Assembly: GCF_001441165.1 (NCBI RefSeq)
Contig: NZ_CP013126.1
Coordinates: forward strand, 62,001 to 126,000
Reading direction: 5' to 3'
Source of the DNA: Acidipropionibacterium acidipropionici
GTDB taxonomy: Bacteria > Actinomycetota > Actinomycetes > Propionibacteriales > Propionibacteriaceae
Length of the DNA stretch: 64,000 bases
The position numbers and the translations under genes were made by a program. Below, one piece after another: positions 35,939-45,841 of this stretch. A model generated the notes under the pieces. The model worked only from the letters and a program-made list of their open reading frames with translations. It was not told where the DNA came from and made no database searches. How positions within the stretch are numbered: position 1 is the first letter of the stretch; each line of letters starts with the position of its first letter.

Positions 35939-37093
35939 TCATCCTGTCACCACGACGGCCACTCCCCTCCCGTCGGCGCCCGGGCCGGCCCAGAACTCCC
36001 CTCCGGCCGCCTCCACACGACGCCGCATCCCGGCCCGGCCCTCCCCCTCCGCGGCGTCCTGCAGGCCGACGCCGTCGTCGGCGATCCGCAGCCGCTCATC
36101 GGCGACGTCGATGGTGCAGGTGGCGGCCCCGGAATGGCGGATGACATTGGTGACCGATTCGCGCAGCACCCACCCGCGCACCACGTCGAAGGGGTCGGGC
36201 TCGGCGTCCGGGGGCCGTGTTGCGCGGGTGTCGTGGACGACGAGGTCGATTCCGGCGGCCCGAAGCGCCACCCGGGCCTCGGCCAGCCGGCCGTCCACCC
36301 CGTGGCCCTGAAGCCCTCCCACCAGGGCCCGGATCTGGGAGAGGGACTCCCGCGACATGTCGTGCAGTTCCCGGGCCTGAGCCCTGGCTGCCTGCGGGTC
36401 GGCCTCGACCAGTCGCTCGACCAGTTCGGCCTTCATCGCCATCACGGTCAGCGACTGGCCCAGCAGGTCGTGGACGTCGGAGGCGATCCGCTCCCGCTCC
36501 CCCAGCCGGGCCGCGGCGTCGCGTGTCCTGGCGGACTCGATGTCCCGCCGGGTCTCGCTGCGGGCCACGAACCCGAAGACGAGCACCAGGGCCATCCCGA
36601 TCAGAGGCAACGCCTCCACGCCCTCCATGGCTCCCCTCAGCAGGGCGGTGATCACGGCCACGACGGCGGTTCCGGTCAGGACGCCGACCGTCCAGCCGGG
36701 CATCAGGAAGACGGCGTAGGCCACCACGTAGCACGACATCGTCAGCGCCGGGGCACCGCTCCACACCGCCAGCAGCACCACCAGACAGACGAGGATCCCC
36801 AGCCACACCCAGGACCTCGGCCTCACCCTGCGCCGGACCAGCCACAGCCCCATGGCGTCGCCATTGGTCCAGAAGGCCACCAGATAGCAGGCGATGAAGA
36901 GCCCGATGGCGACCAGGCTGAGAGTCCTCGCGGTGGCCGAGAGGGACTCGTCGAAGATGACGGCCACGATCGGGAAGACCGCGAACCCGAGCCAGATGCC
37001 CGCGGCGACCAGCATCGGCGCCGGCGTCCGCCCGACGGCGCGGGCGGGCCGTGCACGCCCGCCAATGCGAGCCCGCTCAATGCCACCGTGCAT
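35939..37093 (-). CDS. sensor histidine kinase, DesK-like
   Basis: The 384-residue kinase has four to five N-terminal membrane helices, the H-box A-S-D-V-H-D-L-L-G-Q-S-L-T-V and the ATP-lid D-D-G-V-G-L. DesK-type kinases sense membrane state or small envelope-active compounds. ATG at 37093 was chosen because AGGAGGTGA lies 6 bases upstream; GTG at 37114 would overlap that ribosome site. The ABC permease gene ends 42 bases upstream, so exporter and two-component system form one operon. Confidence 0.92.
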   Translation of the reverse strand: MHGGIERARIGGRARPARAVGRTPAPMLVAAGIWLGFAVFPIVAVIFDESLSATARTLSLVAIGLFIACYLVAFWTNGDAMGLWLVRRRVRPRSWVWLGILVCLVVLLAVWSGAPALTMSCYVVAYAVFLMPGWTVGVLTGTAVVAVITALLRGAMEGVEALPLIGMALVLVFGFVARSETRRDIESARTRDAAARLGERERIASDVHDLLGQSLTVMAMKAELVERLVEADPQAARAQARELHDMSRESLSQIRALVGGLQGHGVDGRLAEARVALRAAGIDLVVHDTRATRPPDAEPDPFDVVRGWVLRESVTNVIRHSGAATCTIDVADERLRIADDGVGLQDAAEGEGRAGMRRRVEAAGGEFWAGPGADGRGVAVVVTG

Positions 37094-37135
37094 TCGGCTC
37101 ACCTCCTCGATCACCGATCATGCCCGCCGGCCCGG

Positions 37136-37888
37136 TCACCGCTCCTGGCCACGGCGGGAGGCCAGCAGAGCACCGAGGGTGAACAGTGCTGTCCACGCAC
37201 CCAGATTGACCACCACGACCCAGATGTTGAACTCGACCGGTTCGCCCCCGGTCACCTCCCAGTTGCCCATCACCGGGTAGCGAGCCAGCTGGTTGATGCC
37301 GAACAACGGGGTGTAGGGCGACAGCGTCAGCATCGTCCCGGACAGCGGCACGAGCATGTTGCCGAGGAAGGCGAAGCCGATGACGCAGAAGGAGGTGATG
37401 GCCCCGGCGGTCTCCGTGCGGATGAGCTGGGCCATGCCCAGCCCGAAGATCGTGAACGGGACGCAGCACAACCAGCACAGCAGGAAGGCCCACAGCCAGC
37501 CGATGCCGTCGATACGGGCGCCGAGGACCGCCGCCAGGGCGAAGACGGCGGCCACCGGCATCAGTGCCACGAGCTGGATCGCCACCACCTTCGTCAGCAG
37601 ATAGCGGGCCGGCGTCATCGGGGTGATGGCCAGCTGCCGGCCCCAGCCGCGGTCCTGTTCCAGGGCGGCGTCGGCACCCAGCGAGGATGCGGCGATGACA
37701 GCCCCGTACGCGGCGATCGAGGTCATGATCATCGCCGAGACATTGCCATGGAACACGGCGATGTCCGAGTAGCTCTGCAGCGCCCCGAACATCGCGTAGA
37801 AGGCGGCCGGCATGGCCACCGCGAAGATGAGGATGCCGGGATTGCGAACCATCCTTCGGACGTCGAGGAGTGTGTAGGTGAGAGTCAT
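37136..37888 (-). CDS. ABC-2 type transporter permease
   Basis: The 250-residue protein has six hydrophobic segments and the ABC-2 layout of DrrB/NodJ-like exporters, including the loop E-Q-D-R-G-W-G-R-Q-L-A-I-T-P-M. ATG at 37888 overlaps the ATPase stop (ATGA), so the two subunits are translated together. The exported compound is not deducible. Confidence 0.9.
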   Translation of the reverse strand: MTLTYTLLDVRRMVRNPGILIFAVAMPAAFYAMFGALQSYSDIAVFHGNVSAMIMTSIAAYGAVIAASSLGADAALEQDRGWGRQLAITPMTPARYLLTKVVAIQLVALMPVAAVFALAAVLGARIDGIGWLWAFLLCWLCCVPFTIFGLGMAQLIRTETAGAITSFCVIGFAFLGNMLVPLSGTMLTLSPYTPLFGINQLARYPVMGNWEVTGGEPVEFNIWVVVVNLGAWTALFTLGALLASRRGQER

Positions 37889-38676
37889 GATGCGATCTCC
37901 TGTGAATCGGTGTCGGCGACGCCGGTCTTTCCGGTGAGCCTGAGGAAGGCGTCCTCGAGGGTGGAGCTGCCACGTACCGCGGAGACCGTGCCGTCGGCGA
38001 CGATGCGTCCCCGGTCGAGCAGAACCACCCGGTCGGCGAAGGTGTCGGCCTCCTCGATGTAGTGGGTGGCGAAGAGGATCGTGACGCCCTTGCTGGACTC
38101 GGCGCGCATGATCCGCCAGAACTGGCGGCGGGCGTCGACGTCGAGGCCGGCGGTGGGCTCGTCGAGAATGAGGATCTGCGGGGAGGGCAGCATCGCCAGG
38201 GCGAACCGCAGGCGCTGCTGCTGGCCGCCGGAGCATTTGCGCACCCTCGTCGAGGCGCAGTCCGTCAGGTCCCAGCGTTCGAGCAGGGCGTCCACCCGAT
38301 GGCCGACGCCGTGGATCGCGGCGATGGCGCGCATCGTCTCGGCGACGGTGAAGTCGGGAAGCAGGCCGCCGATCTGGTGCACCGCGGCGAGGCGACCGCC
38401 CCGAGCGGCACGGCCCGGGTCCCCGCCGAGCACCTGCACCCGGCCGGAGTCGGGGCGGATGAGGCCCAGCAGCATGTCGATCGACGTCGACTTCCCGGCG
38501 CCGTTGGGGCCCAGGAAGGCCACCAGCTGCCCGGCGGGGATCGAGAAGGAGACGTGGTCGACGGCGACGAGGCGATCCTGGGAGCCGGGCCGGCGGAAGG
38601 TCTTCACCAGATCGTCGGCCCTGATCGCAGGTGGGTCCGTGGTGATTCTGACTGGTGTGGTGGTGGCGTTTCTCAT
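37885..38676 (-). CDS. ABC transporter ATPase (DrrA-like)
   Basis: The 263-residue protein shows Walker A G-P-N-G-A-G-K-S-T (about 55-63), the signature C-S-G-G-Q-Q-Q-R, Walker [13 protein letters not shown] and the switch A-T-H-Y. It energises the overlapping permease. It is the first gene of the ATPase-permease-kinase-regulator operon and diverges from the macro-domain gene. Confidence 0.94.
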   Translation of the reverse strand: MRNATTTPVRITTDPPAIRADDLVKTFRRPGSQDRLVAVDHVSFSIPAGQLVAFLGPNGAGKSTSIDMLLGLIRPDSGRVQVLGGDPGRAARGGRLAAVHQIGGLLPDFTVAETMRAIAAIHGVGHRVDALLERWDLTDCASTRVRKCSGGQQQRLRFALAMLPSPQILILDEPTAGLDVDARRQFWRIMRAESSKGVTILFATHYIEEADTFADRVVLLDRGRIVADGTVSAVRGSSTLEDAFLRLTGKTGVADTDSQEIAS

Positions 38677-38799
38677 GCATCCATGCTCCGGTGAGAGACG
38701 CCCGGGCAGCCATCCCCCGATGTCACGGATCCGGGGTGACAGATGTCATGGCCGCCACCATCCCGGTGCACGTTCCGCGCCGATGCGAGAGAATGCCGC

Positions 38800-39315
38800 A
38801 TGGCCACTGTGGAGATCATCCAGGCAGATATCACGACACTGACCGTCGACGCCGTCGTCAACGCCGCGAACTCGGCGCTGGCGGGGGGCGGAGGGGTGGA
38901 CGGCGCGATTCACCGGGCCGCGGGCCCGATTCTCGACCAGGAGTGCCGCACGATCCGCCAGACCCGGTACCGGAGCGGCCTGCCCACCGGCGCGGCCGTG
39001 GCGACCTCGGCGGGGAACCTGCAGGCGAGATGGGTGATCCATACCGTCGGGCCGGTCTGGGACAACTCGGGGGCCCAGGACGGCCTGCTGGCCTCCTGCT
39101 ACGTCAACAGCATCAAGGTGGCCGACGAGATCGGCGCCACCAGCATCGCCTTCTCCACCATCTCGGCAGGGGCCTTCGGCTACCCGCTGGACCGGGCCGC
39201 CCGCGTCGCCGTCGAGGCCTGCACCGGGGCCAGGCCCGACGTCGTCACGAGGATCCTGCTGGTGGCCTTCAGCGCGAAGGCCGAGCGGGCCTACCACACG
39301 GCGCTCGAGCGCTGA
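38800..39315 (+). CDS. macro-domain protein (ADP-ribose binding)
   Basis: The 171-residue product is a single macro domain: V-D-A-V-V-N-A-A-N-S-A-L-A-G-G-G-G-V-D-G-A-I-H, then V-I-H-T-V-G-P-V-W and S-T-I-S-A-G-A-F-G-Y-P. The catalytic Asn/Asp loop of the MacroD/YmdB class is present, so deacetylation of O-acetyl-ADP-ribose or removal of mono-ADP-ribose is likely. ATG at 38800 is the start of homology; 19 earlier in-frame codons are unlike the family. No ADP-ribosyltransferase is nearby. Confidence 0.93.
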   Translation: MATVEIIQADITTLTVDAVVNAANSALAGGGGVDGAIHRAAGPILDQECRTIRQTRYRSGLPTGAAVATSAGNLQARWVIHTVGPVWDNSGAQDGLLASCYVNSIKVADEIGATSIAFSTISAGAFGYPLDRAARVAVEACTGARPDVVTRILLVAFSAKAERAYHTALER

Positions 39316-39318
39316 GGC

Positions 39319-40152
39319 TCACTTCTTCGCCGCGCCGTCCTTCTTCGAGCTGCGGAAGAAGATCGGGACGATGACGATGAGGCACAGGGCGACGGTCACG
39401 TAGCTGACGATCCTGTTGTACTGGTGCAGGACGTCGACGATCGGGGCGCCGATCAGCCACCCGGCCGCGATGAACCCTCCGTTCCACAGCGTCGCGGCGA
39501 TGAAGTCCAGGGCGAGGAACCACTTGAGCGGCATCCTCGAAGCACCTGTGAGCACGAAGACCACCGGCATGATGGGCAGCGGGATCGGCACGTAGGCGAC
39601 GATGATTCCGAGCCAGCCGAGCTTGCCGGCCCACCTCTCGGCGCGGTCGTAGCGCTTCCTGGCCCGCGCCGAGCTGCCCGCCCAGACCTCGATGATCCCG
39701 CGGCCCCACAGTTTGCCGGCCCACCAGTAGACCCAGTCCAGTTTGATCGACATCACCGAGCCCAGCAGCAGCCAGGCCCACCAGAACGGGGCCTTCCCGG
39801 CTTCGGCGAGCGCCCCGGTCGCGGCGGCGCCGATCCGCGACCCGCTGATCCCCATCATGACCGGCGGGTCCAGGCCGAGAAGCCATCCCTTGAGCGGCAG
39901 CATCGCCAGGGAGAAGATCCCCAGGAACCCGATCCATCCCAGGCACCAGTAGTCGGCCTTGCCGGGCTTGCTGTGCCAGGGCATGCCCTCGTCCTGCCAC
40001 CAGGGGGTCTCCTCCTCGGCGCCGGGACGCCGGGGCTCCTGGCCGTCCCCGGGTGCACCGGAGTCGGTCATCGCTGCGTCCTGGGGGTCGTCAGCGGTGC
40101 CGCCGGAGGCCTCGGAGGAGGCCGGCGACTGCGCGTCGGAGGGTCGAGCCAT
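39319..40152 (-). CDS. DedA/VTT-domain membrane protein
   Basis: The 277-residue protein has a 60-residue acidic, Pro/Glu-rich N-terminus, then membrane helices and a DedA/VTT-like core (Y-W-W-A-G-K-L-W-G-R, V-A-Y-V-P-I-P-L-P-I-M-P, G-A-S-R-M-P-L-K-W-F). DedA proteins move lipids or maintain the membrane potential. The canonical F-x-x-R-x-x-P motif is changed to Y-V-P-I-P-L-P here, so activity may differ. Start at ATG 40152; GTG at 40170 is possible. Confidence 0.75.
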   Translation of the reverse strand: MARPSDAQSPASSEASGGTADDPQDAAMTDSGAPGDGQEPRRPGAEEETPWWQDEGMPWHSKPGKADYWCLGWIGFLGIFSLAMLPLKGWLLGLDPPVMMGISGSRIGAAATGALAEAGKAPFWWAWLLLGSVMSIKLDWVYWWAGKLWGRGIIEVWAGSSARARKRYDRAERWAGKLGWLGIIVAYVPIPLPIMPVVFVLTGASRMPLKWFLALDFIAATLWNGGFIAAGWLIGAPIVDVLHQYNRIVSYVTVALCLIVIVPIFFRSSKKDGAAKK

Positions 40153-40252
40153 GGGCCCGAGAATACCCACAGCCAGTCACAGGTCCCCTGTCCCGGCACC
40201 TCCGTCACCGAGTGTTCAGGGGCAAGTCAGGGCGATGTTCGCCGTGCGATGA

Positions 40253-41449
<1,197 letters not shown>

Positions 41450-41468
41450 GGCGTGTCCTTTCCGGCCC

Positions 41469-42506
41469 TCAGGCCAGTCCTTCCCAGTTCATGACGACTT
41501 TTCCGGAGTGTCCGTCGCCAGCGATGTCGAAGGCCCGCCGGAACTCGGTGACGGGCAGCCGGTCGGTGATCACCGGGGAGATGTCCAGGCCGGAACGCAA
41601 CAGGGAGGACATGGCGTACCAGGTCTCGAAGATCTGCCGGCCGGTCACGCCCTGGAGGGTGAGCATCGAGAAGATGATCTTCGAGAAGTCCACCTCGGTG
41701 GGTGCGGTGGGAGTGCCCAGCAGCGCGATCCGACCGCCGTGGGCCATGTTGTCGATCATCGAGGTGAGCGCCGCCCCCGATCCCGACATCTCCAGTCCGA
41801 TGTCGAATCCCTCCTTCATGTCGAAGGAGTCCCACACCTCGGGAAGGCTCTGCCGGCCCACATTGACGGTGTTGTGAAGACCGAGCTTGCGGGCCAGGGC
41901 CAGCCGGTCGTCCGACAGATCGGTGACGACGACGTTGCGGGCTCCCTGGAACTGGGCCACCAGGGCGGCCATGATGCCGATCGGCCCGGCCCCCGAGACG
42001 AGGACGTCCTCAGCCAGGCAGGGGAACTGGAGGGCGGTGTGCACCGCATTGCCGAAGGGGTCGAAGATGGCCGCGACGTCGGGGTCCAGGCCCCGGATAT
42101 GGTGCACCCACACGTTGGCGGCCGGCATCGCGAAGTACTGGCAGTAGGCGCCATCGACGGCGTACCCGATGCCCTTGGTATTGCGGCACAGGTGGCGCTT
42201 GCCGGCCAGGCAGGCCCGGCAGCGTCCGCAGACGTAGTGGCCCTCACCGGAGACGAACTGGCCCACCTCCAGGTCGTCGACCTCCGAGCCCAGCTCGACG
42301 ATCCGCCCGCAGAACTCGTGGCCGACGATTCGGGGCGCCTCGACATTGCGTTGCGCCCAGCCGTCCCACCGGTCGATGTGGACGTCGGTGCCGCAGATGC
42401 CGGTGCGCATCACCTCGACGATCACCTGGTTGGGCCCGGCGACCGGGTCGGGGACGTCGATGAGGTCCAGCCCCGGGGCGGGGCGGGTCTTCACCAGAGC
42501 CTTCAT
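41469..42506 (-). CDS. tdh: L-threonine 3-dehydrogenase
   Basis: Tdh oxidises threonine to 2-amino-3-oxobutyrate with NAD+. The 345-residue zinc dehydrogenase shows the catalytic zinc Cys in G-I-C-G-T-D-V-H, His-Glu in G-H-E-F-C-G, the four-Cys structural zinc site ([15 protein letters not shown]) and the NAD loop G-A-G-P-I-G. ATG at 42506 has GGAGGT upstream. With kbl it yields glycine plus acetyl-CoA; a strong hairpin upstream separates it from the sugar transporter operon. Confidence 0.96.
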   Translation of the reverse strand: MKALVKTRPAPGLDLIDVPDPVAGPNQVIVEVMRTGICGTDVHIDRWDGWAQRNVEAPRIVGHEFCGRIVELGSEVDDLEVGQFVSGEGHYVCGRCRACLAGKRHLCRNTKGIGYAVDGAYCQYFAMPAANVWVHHIRGLDPDVAAIFDPFGNAVHTALQFPCLAEDVLVSGAGPIGIMAALVAQFQGARNVVVTDLSDDRLALARKLGLHNTVNVGRQSLPEVWDSFDMKEGFDIGLEMSGSGAALTSMIDNMAHGGRIALLGTPTAPTEVDFSKIIFSMLTLQGVTGRQIFETWYAMSSLLRSGLDISPVITDRLPVTEFRRAFDIAGDGHSGKVVMNWEGLA

Positions 42507-42535
42507 CAGTACCTCCGAATTCGGAGCCGACAACG

Positions 42536-42579
42536 GCGGCGGCCCCGTACGGCACACACTATGCCGTCGGGGCCGCCGC
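42536..42579 (-). terminator. strong hairpin ending the sugar-transporter operon
   Basis: A 19-base arm (42536-42554) pairs with 42562-42579 with one bulged base around a 7-base loop. It lies 46 bases past the end of the permease gene and just before the tdh promoter region. There is no clear T-run, as often in high-G+C genomes. Confidence 0.65.
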
Positions 42580-42625
42580 TGCAGCGACGGGGGCGCCGTC
42601 GCATTCTGGTTGCGGTACCGGCCGA

Positions 42626-43573
42626 TCAGCCCTTGAGTCCCGACGTCGCCAGTCCCTCGATGACCCTCTTCTGCATGGAGAAGAAGAGGATGAAGATGGG
42701 CGCCATCGCCATGGTCGAGGCCGCCATCATGAGGGCGTAGTCGGTGGAGTGCTGGCCGGCCAGGGTGGCGATCCCGACGCTCAGCGGCATCGACTCCTCA
42801 CGGGTGGTGACGATCAGCGGCCACAGCAGGTCGTTCCAGGACCACAGCACCGTGGTGATCATCACCGCGAAGAGGCTCGGGTTGACCAACGGGAACATCA
42901 CCCTCCAGAAGGTCTGCCACGGGTTGCAGCCGTCCAGCCGGGCAGCCTCCTCCAGTTCCATGGGCAGGCTCATGAAGGCCTGCCTCATGAGGAAGACGCC
43001 GAAGGCCGAGAAGAACCCGGGCAGCACGATGCCCCACGGCGTCTCCAGCAGGCCCAGATTCTGAACCACCTGGTACTGGCCGATGAGGTAGGACTGGCCG
43101 GGCACCATGAGGATGGCCAGCAGCAGACCGAAGAGCAGACCGCGACCCTTGAACCGCATCCGGGCGAAGGCGTAGCCGGCCATCGAGCACAGCAGCAGCT
43201 GGACGACAGTCCTCAGCACGGTGATCTCGATCGACACCCAGAACTGGTGCAGGAAGGGCAGCTTCGCGAAGACGTCGGAGTAGTTGCTCCACTTCCAGTG
43301 CTCCGGGATGAGTTTCGGCGGCACCGCCTGGATCTGCGCATTCGTCGAGAGCGACATGAGGATCTGGTAGACGAACGGGAAGACCATCACGATCCCGCCG
43401 AGGATCAGCAGGATGTGGACCGGCAGGTAGCGCTTCTGGGAGACGTGCCCCTGCTTCTTCGCCATCCGGGCGATCTCTTCGCGGCTGTACTCGCCGGTGA
43501 CGTCGGTGCTCACCAGTGGCGTGCGCACACCGGAGGCCGAGGCGCCCGGGGTCTGGATCATCGAGTCAGACAT
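42626..43573 (-). CDS. carbohydrate ABC transporter permease, MalG family
   Basis: The 315-residue membrane protein has six helices and the MalG-type coupling loop E-E-A-A-R-L-D-G-C-N-P-W-Q-T-F-W-R-V-M. It pairs with the MalF-type permease, whose gene overlaps it by 8 bases. The sugar is unknown. No ATPase is encoded in the operon; the MsiK/UgpC-type ATPase at 53858 is the nearest candidate. Confidence 0.93.
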   Translation of the reverse strand: MSDSMIQTPGASASGVRTPLVSTDVTGEYSREEIARMAKKQGHVSQKRYLPVHILLILGGIVMVFPFVYQILMSLSTNAQIQAVPPKLIPEHWKWSNYSDVFAKLPFLHQFWVSIEITVLRTVVQLLLCSMAGYAFARMRFKGRGLLFGLLLAILMVPGQSYLIGQYQVVQNLGLLETPWGIVLPGFFSAFGVFLMRQAFMSLPMELEEAARLDGCNPWQTFWRVMFPLVNPSLFAVMITTVLWSWNDLLWPLIVTTREESMPLSVGIATLAGQHSTDYALMMAASTMAMAPIFILFFSMQKRVIEGLATSGLKG

Positions 43574-44525
43574 AGTTCACCCACTTCTTCTGGCCGATGA
43601 ACTGGATCACCGTGACGATCGCCACGAAGAGCAGGATGACGATCGCGGTGGCGGCGCCGGCCCCCTGATTGCTGTCGACGAAGGCCTGCCGGTAGAACAG
43701 CGAGACCAGGGAACGGGTCTTCGGTTCGGCCGGGTTGCCTCTCCCGATCATCGCGAAGAGCGCGTCGAAGAGCTGGAAACCGCCGATCGTCGTGGTGATG
43801 GACAGGAAGAAGATCGACGGGGTGAGCAGCGGCACGGTCACCCAGCGGAACTGCTTGACGCCGGTGGCCCCGTCGATCGAAGCGGCCTCGTGGAGCTCTC
43901 TGGGAATGCCCTTGAGACCGCTGGACAGGATGATGACGTTGAACCCGATCGAGCACCACAGGCCGAAGACCGAGACGGCCACGATCGCGAATCCGGGGGT
44001 GACGATCCAGTACGGCGGGTCGTCGACGCCGACGACTCTCAGGAACTGGTTGATGAGTCCGAAGTTGCCGTTGTAGAGCACCTTCCACACCTGGGCCACG
44101 GCCATCGGCATGGCCAGGTAGGGCAGGAAGTAGATCATCCGGTACACGCTCTTGCCGCGCAGCCCGGGCAGCTCCACCATCGAGGCGATGGCCACCGACA
44201 GCGGCACCCCGATGAGCAGGATCAGCGTGTACAGCAGGGTGTTGCCGATCGCCGAGCCGATCTCGGGCTCGGCGAACAGGGACTTGTAGTTGTCAAGGCC
44301 GACGAACTGGGGGTCGCCGCCGAAGGCGTTGGTCTGCTGGAAGGACGTGATGATGTTCTTCACGATGGGCCAGTAGTAGAAGACCGCGACGCCCAGCATG
44401 AGCAGGCCGATGAAGGCGACGGGCCAGGCTCCGACGCTTGTGGGAGAGCCCCGGCGGCGCCGGCCCTTCGGGCTGGCGGAGCCGGGGCGCGGGGCGGTGG
44501 CGCCCCGCGCACCAGCTTCGGACAT
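43566..44525 (-). CDS. carbohydrate ABC transporter permease, MalF family
   Basis: The 319-residue protein has an Arg-rich N-terminus, six helices and the coupling loop E-L-H-E-A-A-S-I-D-G-A-T-G-V-K-Q-F. ATG at 44525 has AAGGAG at a 5-base spacing and touches the stop of the binding-protein gene. With the MalG partner it forms the channel of a CUT1-type sugar importer. Confidence 0.93.
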   Translation of the reverse strand: MSEAGARGATAPRPGSASPKGRRRRGSPTSVGAWPVAFIGLLMLGVAVFYYWPIVKNIITSFQQTNAFGGDPQFVGLDNYKSLFAEPEIGSAIGNTLLYTLILLIGVPLSVAIASMVELPGLRGKSVYRMIYFLPYLAMPMAVAQVWKVLYNGNFGLINQFLRVVGVDDPPYWIVTPGFAIVAVSVFGLWCSIGFNVIILSSGLKGIPRELHEAASIDGATGVKQFRWVTVPLLTPSIFFLSITTTIGGFQLFDALFAMIGRGNPAEPKTRSLVSLFYRQAFVDSNQGAGAATAIVILLFVAIVTVIQFIGQKKWVNYV

Positions 44526-45817
44526 CACTTCTCCTTGGCCAGCTCAGCGTTCATGAAGTCGGCCATCTGCTTGGCCGCGGCCTTGACGGTCGTCGAGCCG
44601 TCGAAGGCCGGCACCAGGATGTCGGCCTCCTTGTTGGCCCAGACGTCGGTGTTCTTGCTCACCGGGTAGGTGACCGCGTAGTCATTGGCGGCGTCGATGA
44701 ACAGCTGCATGTTCCACTTCGGGAAGGCCTTCACCCAGGCGTCCTGGGTGTCATTGAAGGCCGGGATGGCGGTGCCGTTCTTGGCCTCCACCTCATGGGC
44801 CTCCTTGGAGCTCATGTGGGCGGCCAGCGCGATGGCTGCGGCCTTGTTCTTCGACTTCTGGGAGACGGCCCACGCCAGGCCGTGAATGATGGTGCCCTTC
44901 TTCTCCTTCTTGGGCAGGTCGATGACCCCGAACTTGTCCTCCTTGCCCTTGAGGTCGGCGGCCAGCTGAGAGGCCATCCAGTCCCCGGACCAGAACATGG
45001 CGGATTTGCCGTTCTCGAACATGACGTCGGGCTTGGTGTCGGTGACGATCTTGGCGGAGGCCACCGAGCCGTCCTTGATCCAGTCGGCCCAACACTGCAG
45101 ACCCTCGATGGACTTCGGGTCGTCGTAGCCGGACTTGCCGTCCTTGATGACGTAGCCGCCGGCCTGGGCGATCGTGTTGTAGTAGGTGCCCTGTCCGTCG
45201 CCGTTGATGGTGGTGGCGCAGCCGTAGATGCCCTTCGACTTGCCCCAGTCGGAGATCTTCTTGGCCTTGTCGTGGAAGTCGTCCCAGGTCCAGTCGGCCT
45301 TGGGCTCCTCCACCCCCGCCTGCTTGAACAGGTCCTTGTTGTAGAAGACGCCGATGGTGTCGTAGTCCTTCGGGACGCCGTAGTGCTTGCCGTCGTAGGT
45401 GTAGAGCGTCACCAGGGCGTCGGGGTAGTTCTTCCAGTCGACGCCCTGGGAGGTGATCGAGTCGAGCGGCTCGAGCATGTTGTTGGAGGCGTAGAGCTGG
45501 ATGTTCGGGCCGTTCATCCACATGACGTCGGGCAGTTCCCCGCCCTGCGCCTGGGTCTTCATCTTGGTCCAGTAGTCCGCGTAGGCCGTCAGATTCGTCT
45601 GGATCTTGATCTTCGGGTACTTCGCGTTGAAGCTCTTGATGTTGGCCTGGACGGTCGGGGTCTGGTTCTTGTCCCAGTACGCCAGGGTCAGGGTGGCGGA
45701 GGTGTTCGCGTCGATGGATGCGGCCGCCGAGGGCGACCCGCTCTCCTTCGACCCGCATCCGGCCACGGCCATTGCGGCGAGCGCTGCCGCTCCGGTGAGG
45801 AAACTACGCCTCTTCAT
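44525..45817 (-). CDS. sugar-binding lipoprotein of the ABC importer
   Basis: This 430-residue extracellular solute-binding protein (family 1) begins M-K-R-R-S-F-L-T-G and has a lipobox V-A-G-C with the lipid Cys at 21. The twin-Arg start suggests Tat export, but Sec is possible. The mature part shows L-A-Y-W-D-K, L-P-D-V-M-W-M-N-G and F-W-S-G-D-W, typical of CUT1 binding proteins. A ribosome site AAGGAG precedes the ATG. It follows the ROK/oxidoreductase frame by 24 bases, so both are in one operon. Confidence 0.94.
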   Translation of the reverse strand: MKRRSFLTGAAALAAMAVAGCGSKESGSPSAAASIDANTSATLTLAYWDKNQTPTVQANIKSFNAKYPKIKIQTNLTAYADYWTKMKTQAQGGELPDVMWMNGPNIQLYASNNMLEPLDSITSQGVDWKNYPDALVTLYTYDGKHYGVPKDYDTIGVFYNKDLFKQAGVEEPKADWTWDDFHDKAKKISDWGKSKGIYGCATTINGDGQGTYYNTIAQAGGYVIKDGKSGYDDPKSIEGLQCWADWIKDGSVASAKIVTDTKPDVMFENGKSAMFWSGDWMASQLAADLKGKEDKFGVIDLPKKEKKGTIIHGLAWAVSQKSKNKAAAIALAAHMSSKEAHEVEAKNGTAIPAFNDTQDAWVKAFPKWNMQLFIDAANDYAVTYPVSKNTDVWANKEADILVPAFDGSTTVKAAAKQMADFMNAELAKEK

Positions 45818-45841
45818 GGTCTTCTCCTTGCTTTCCCGAGG

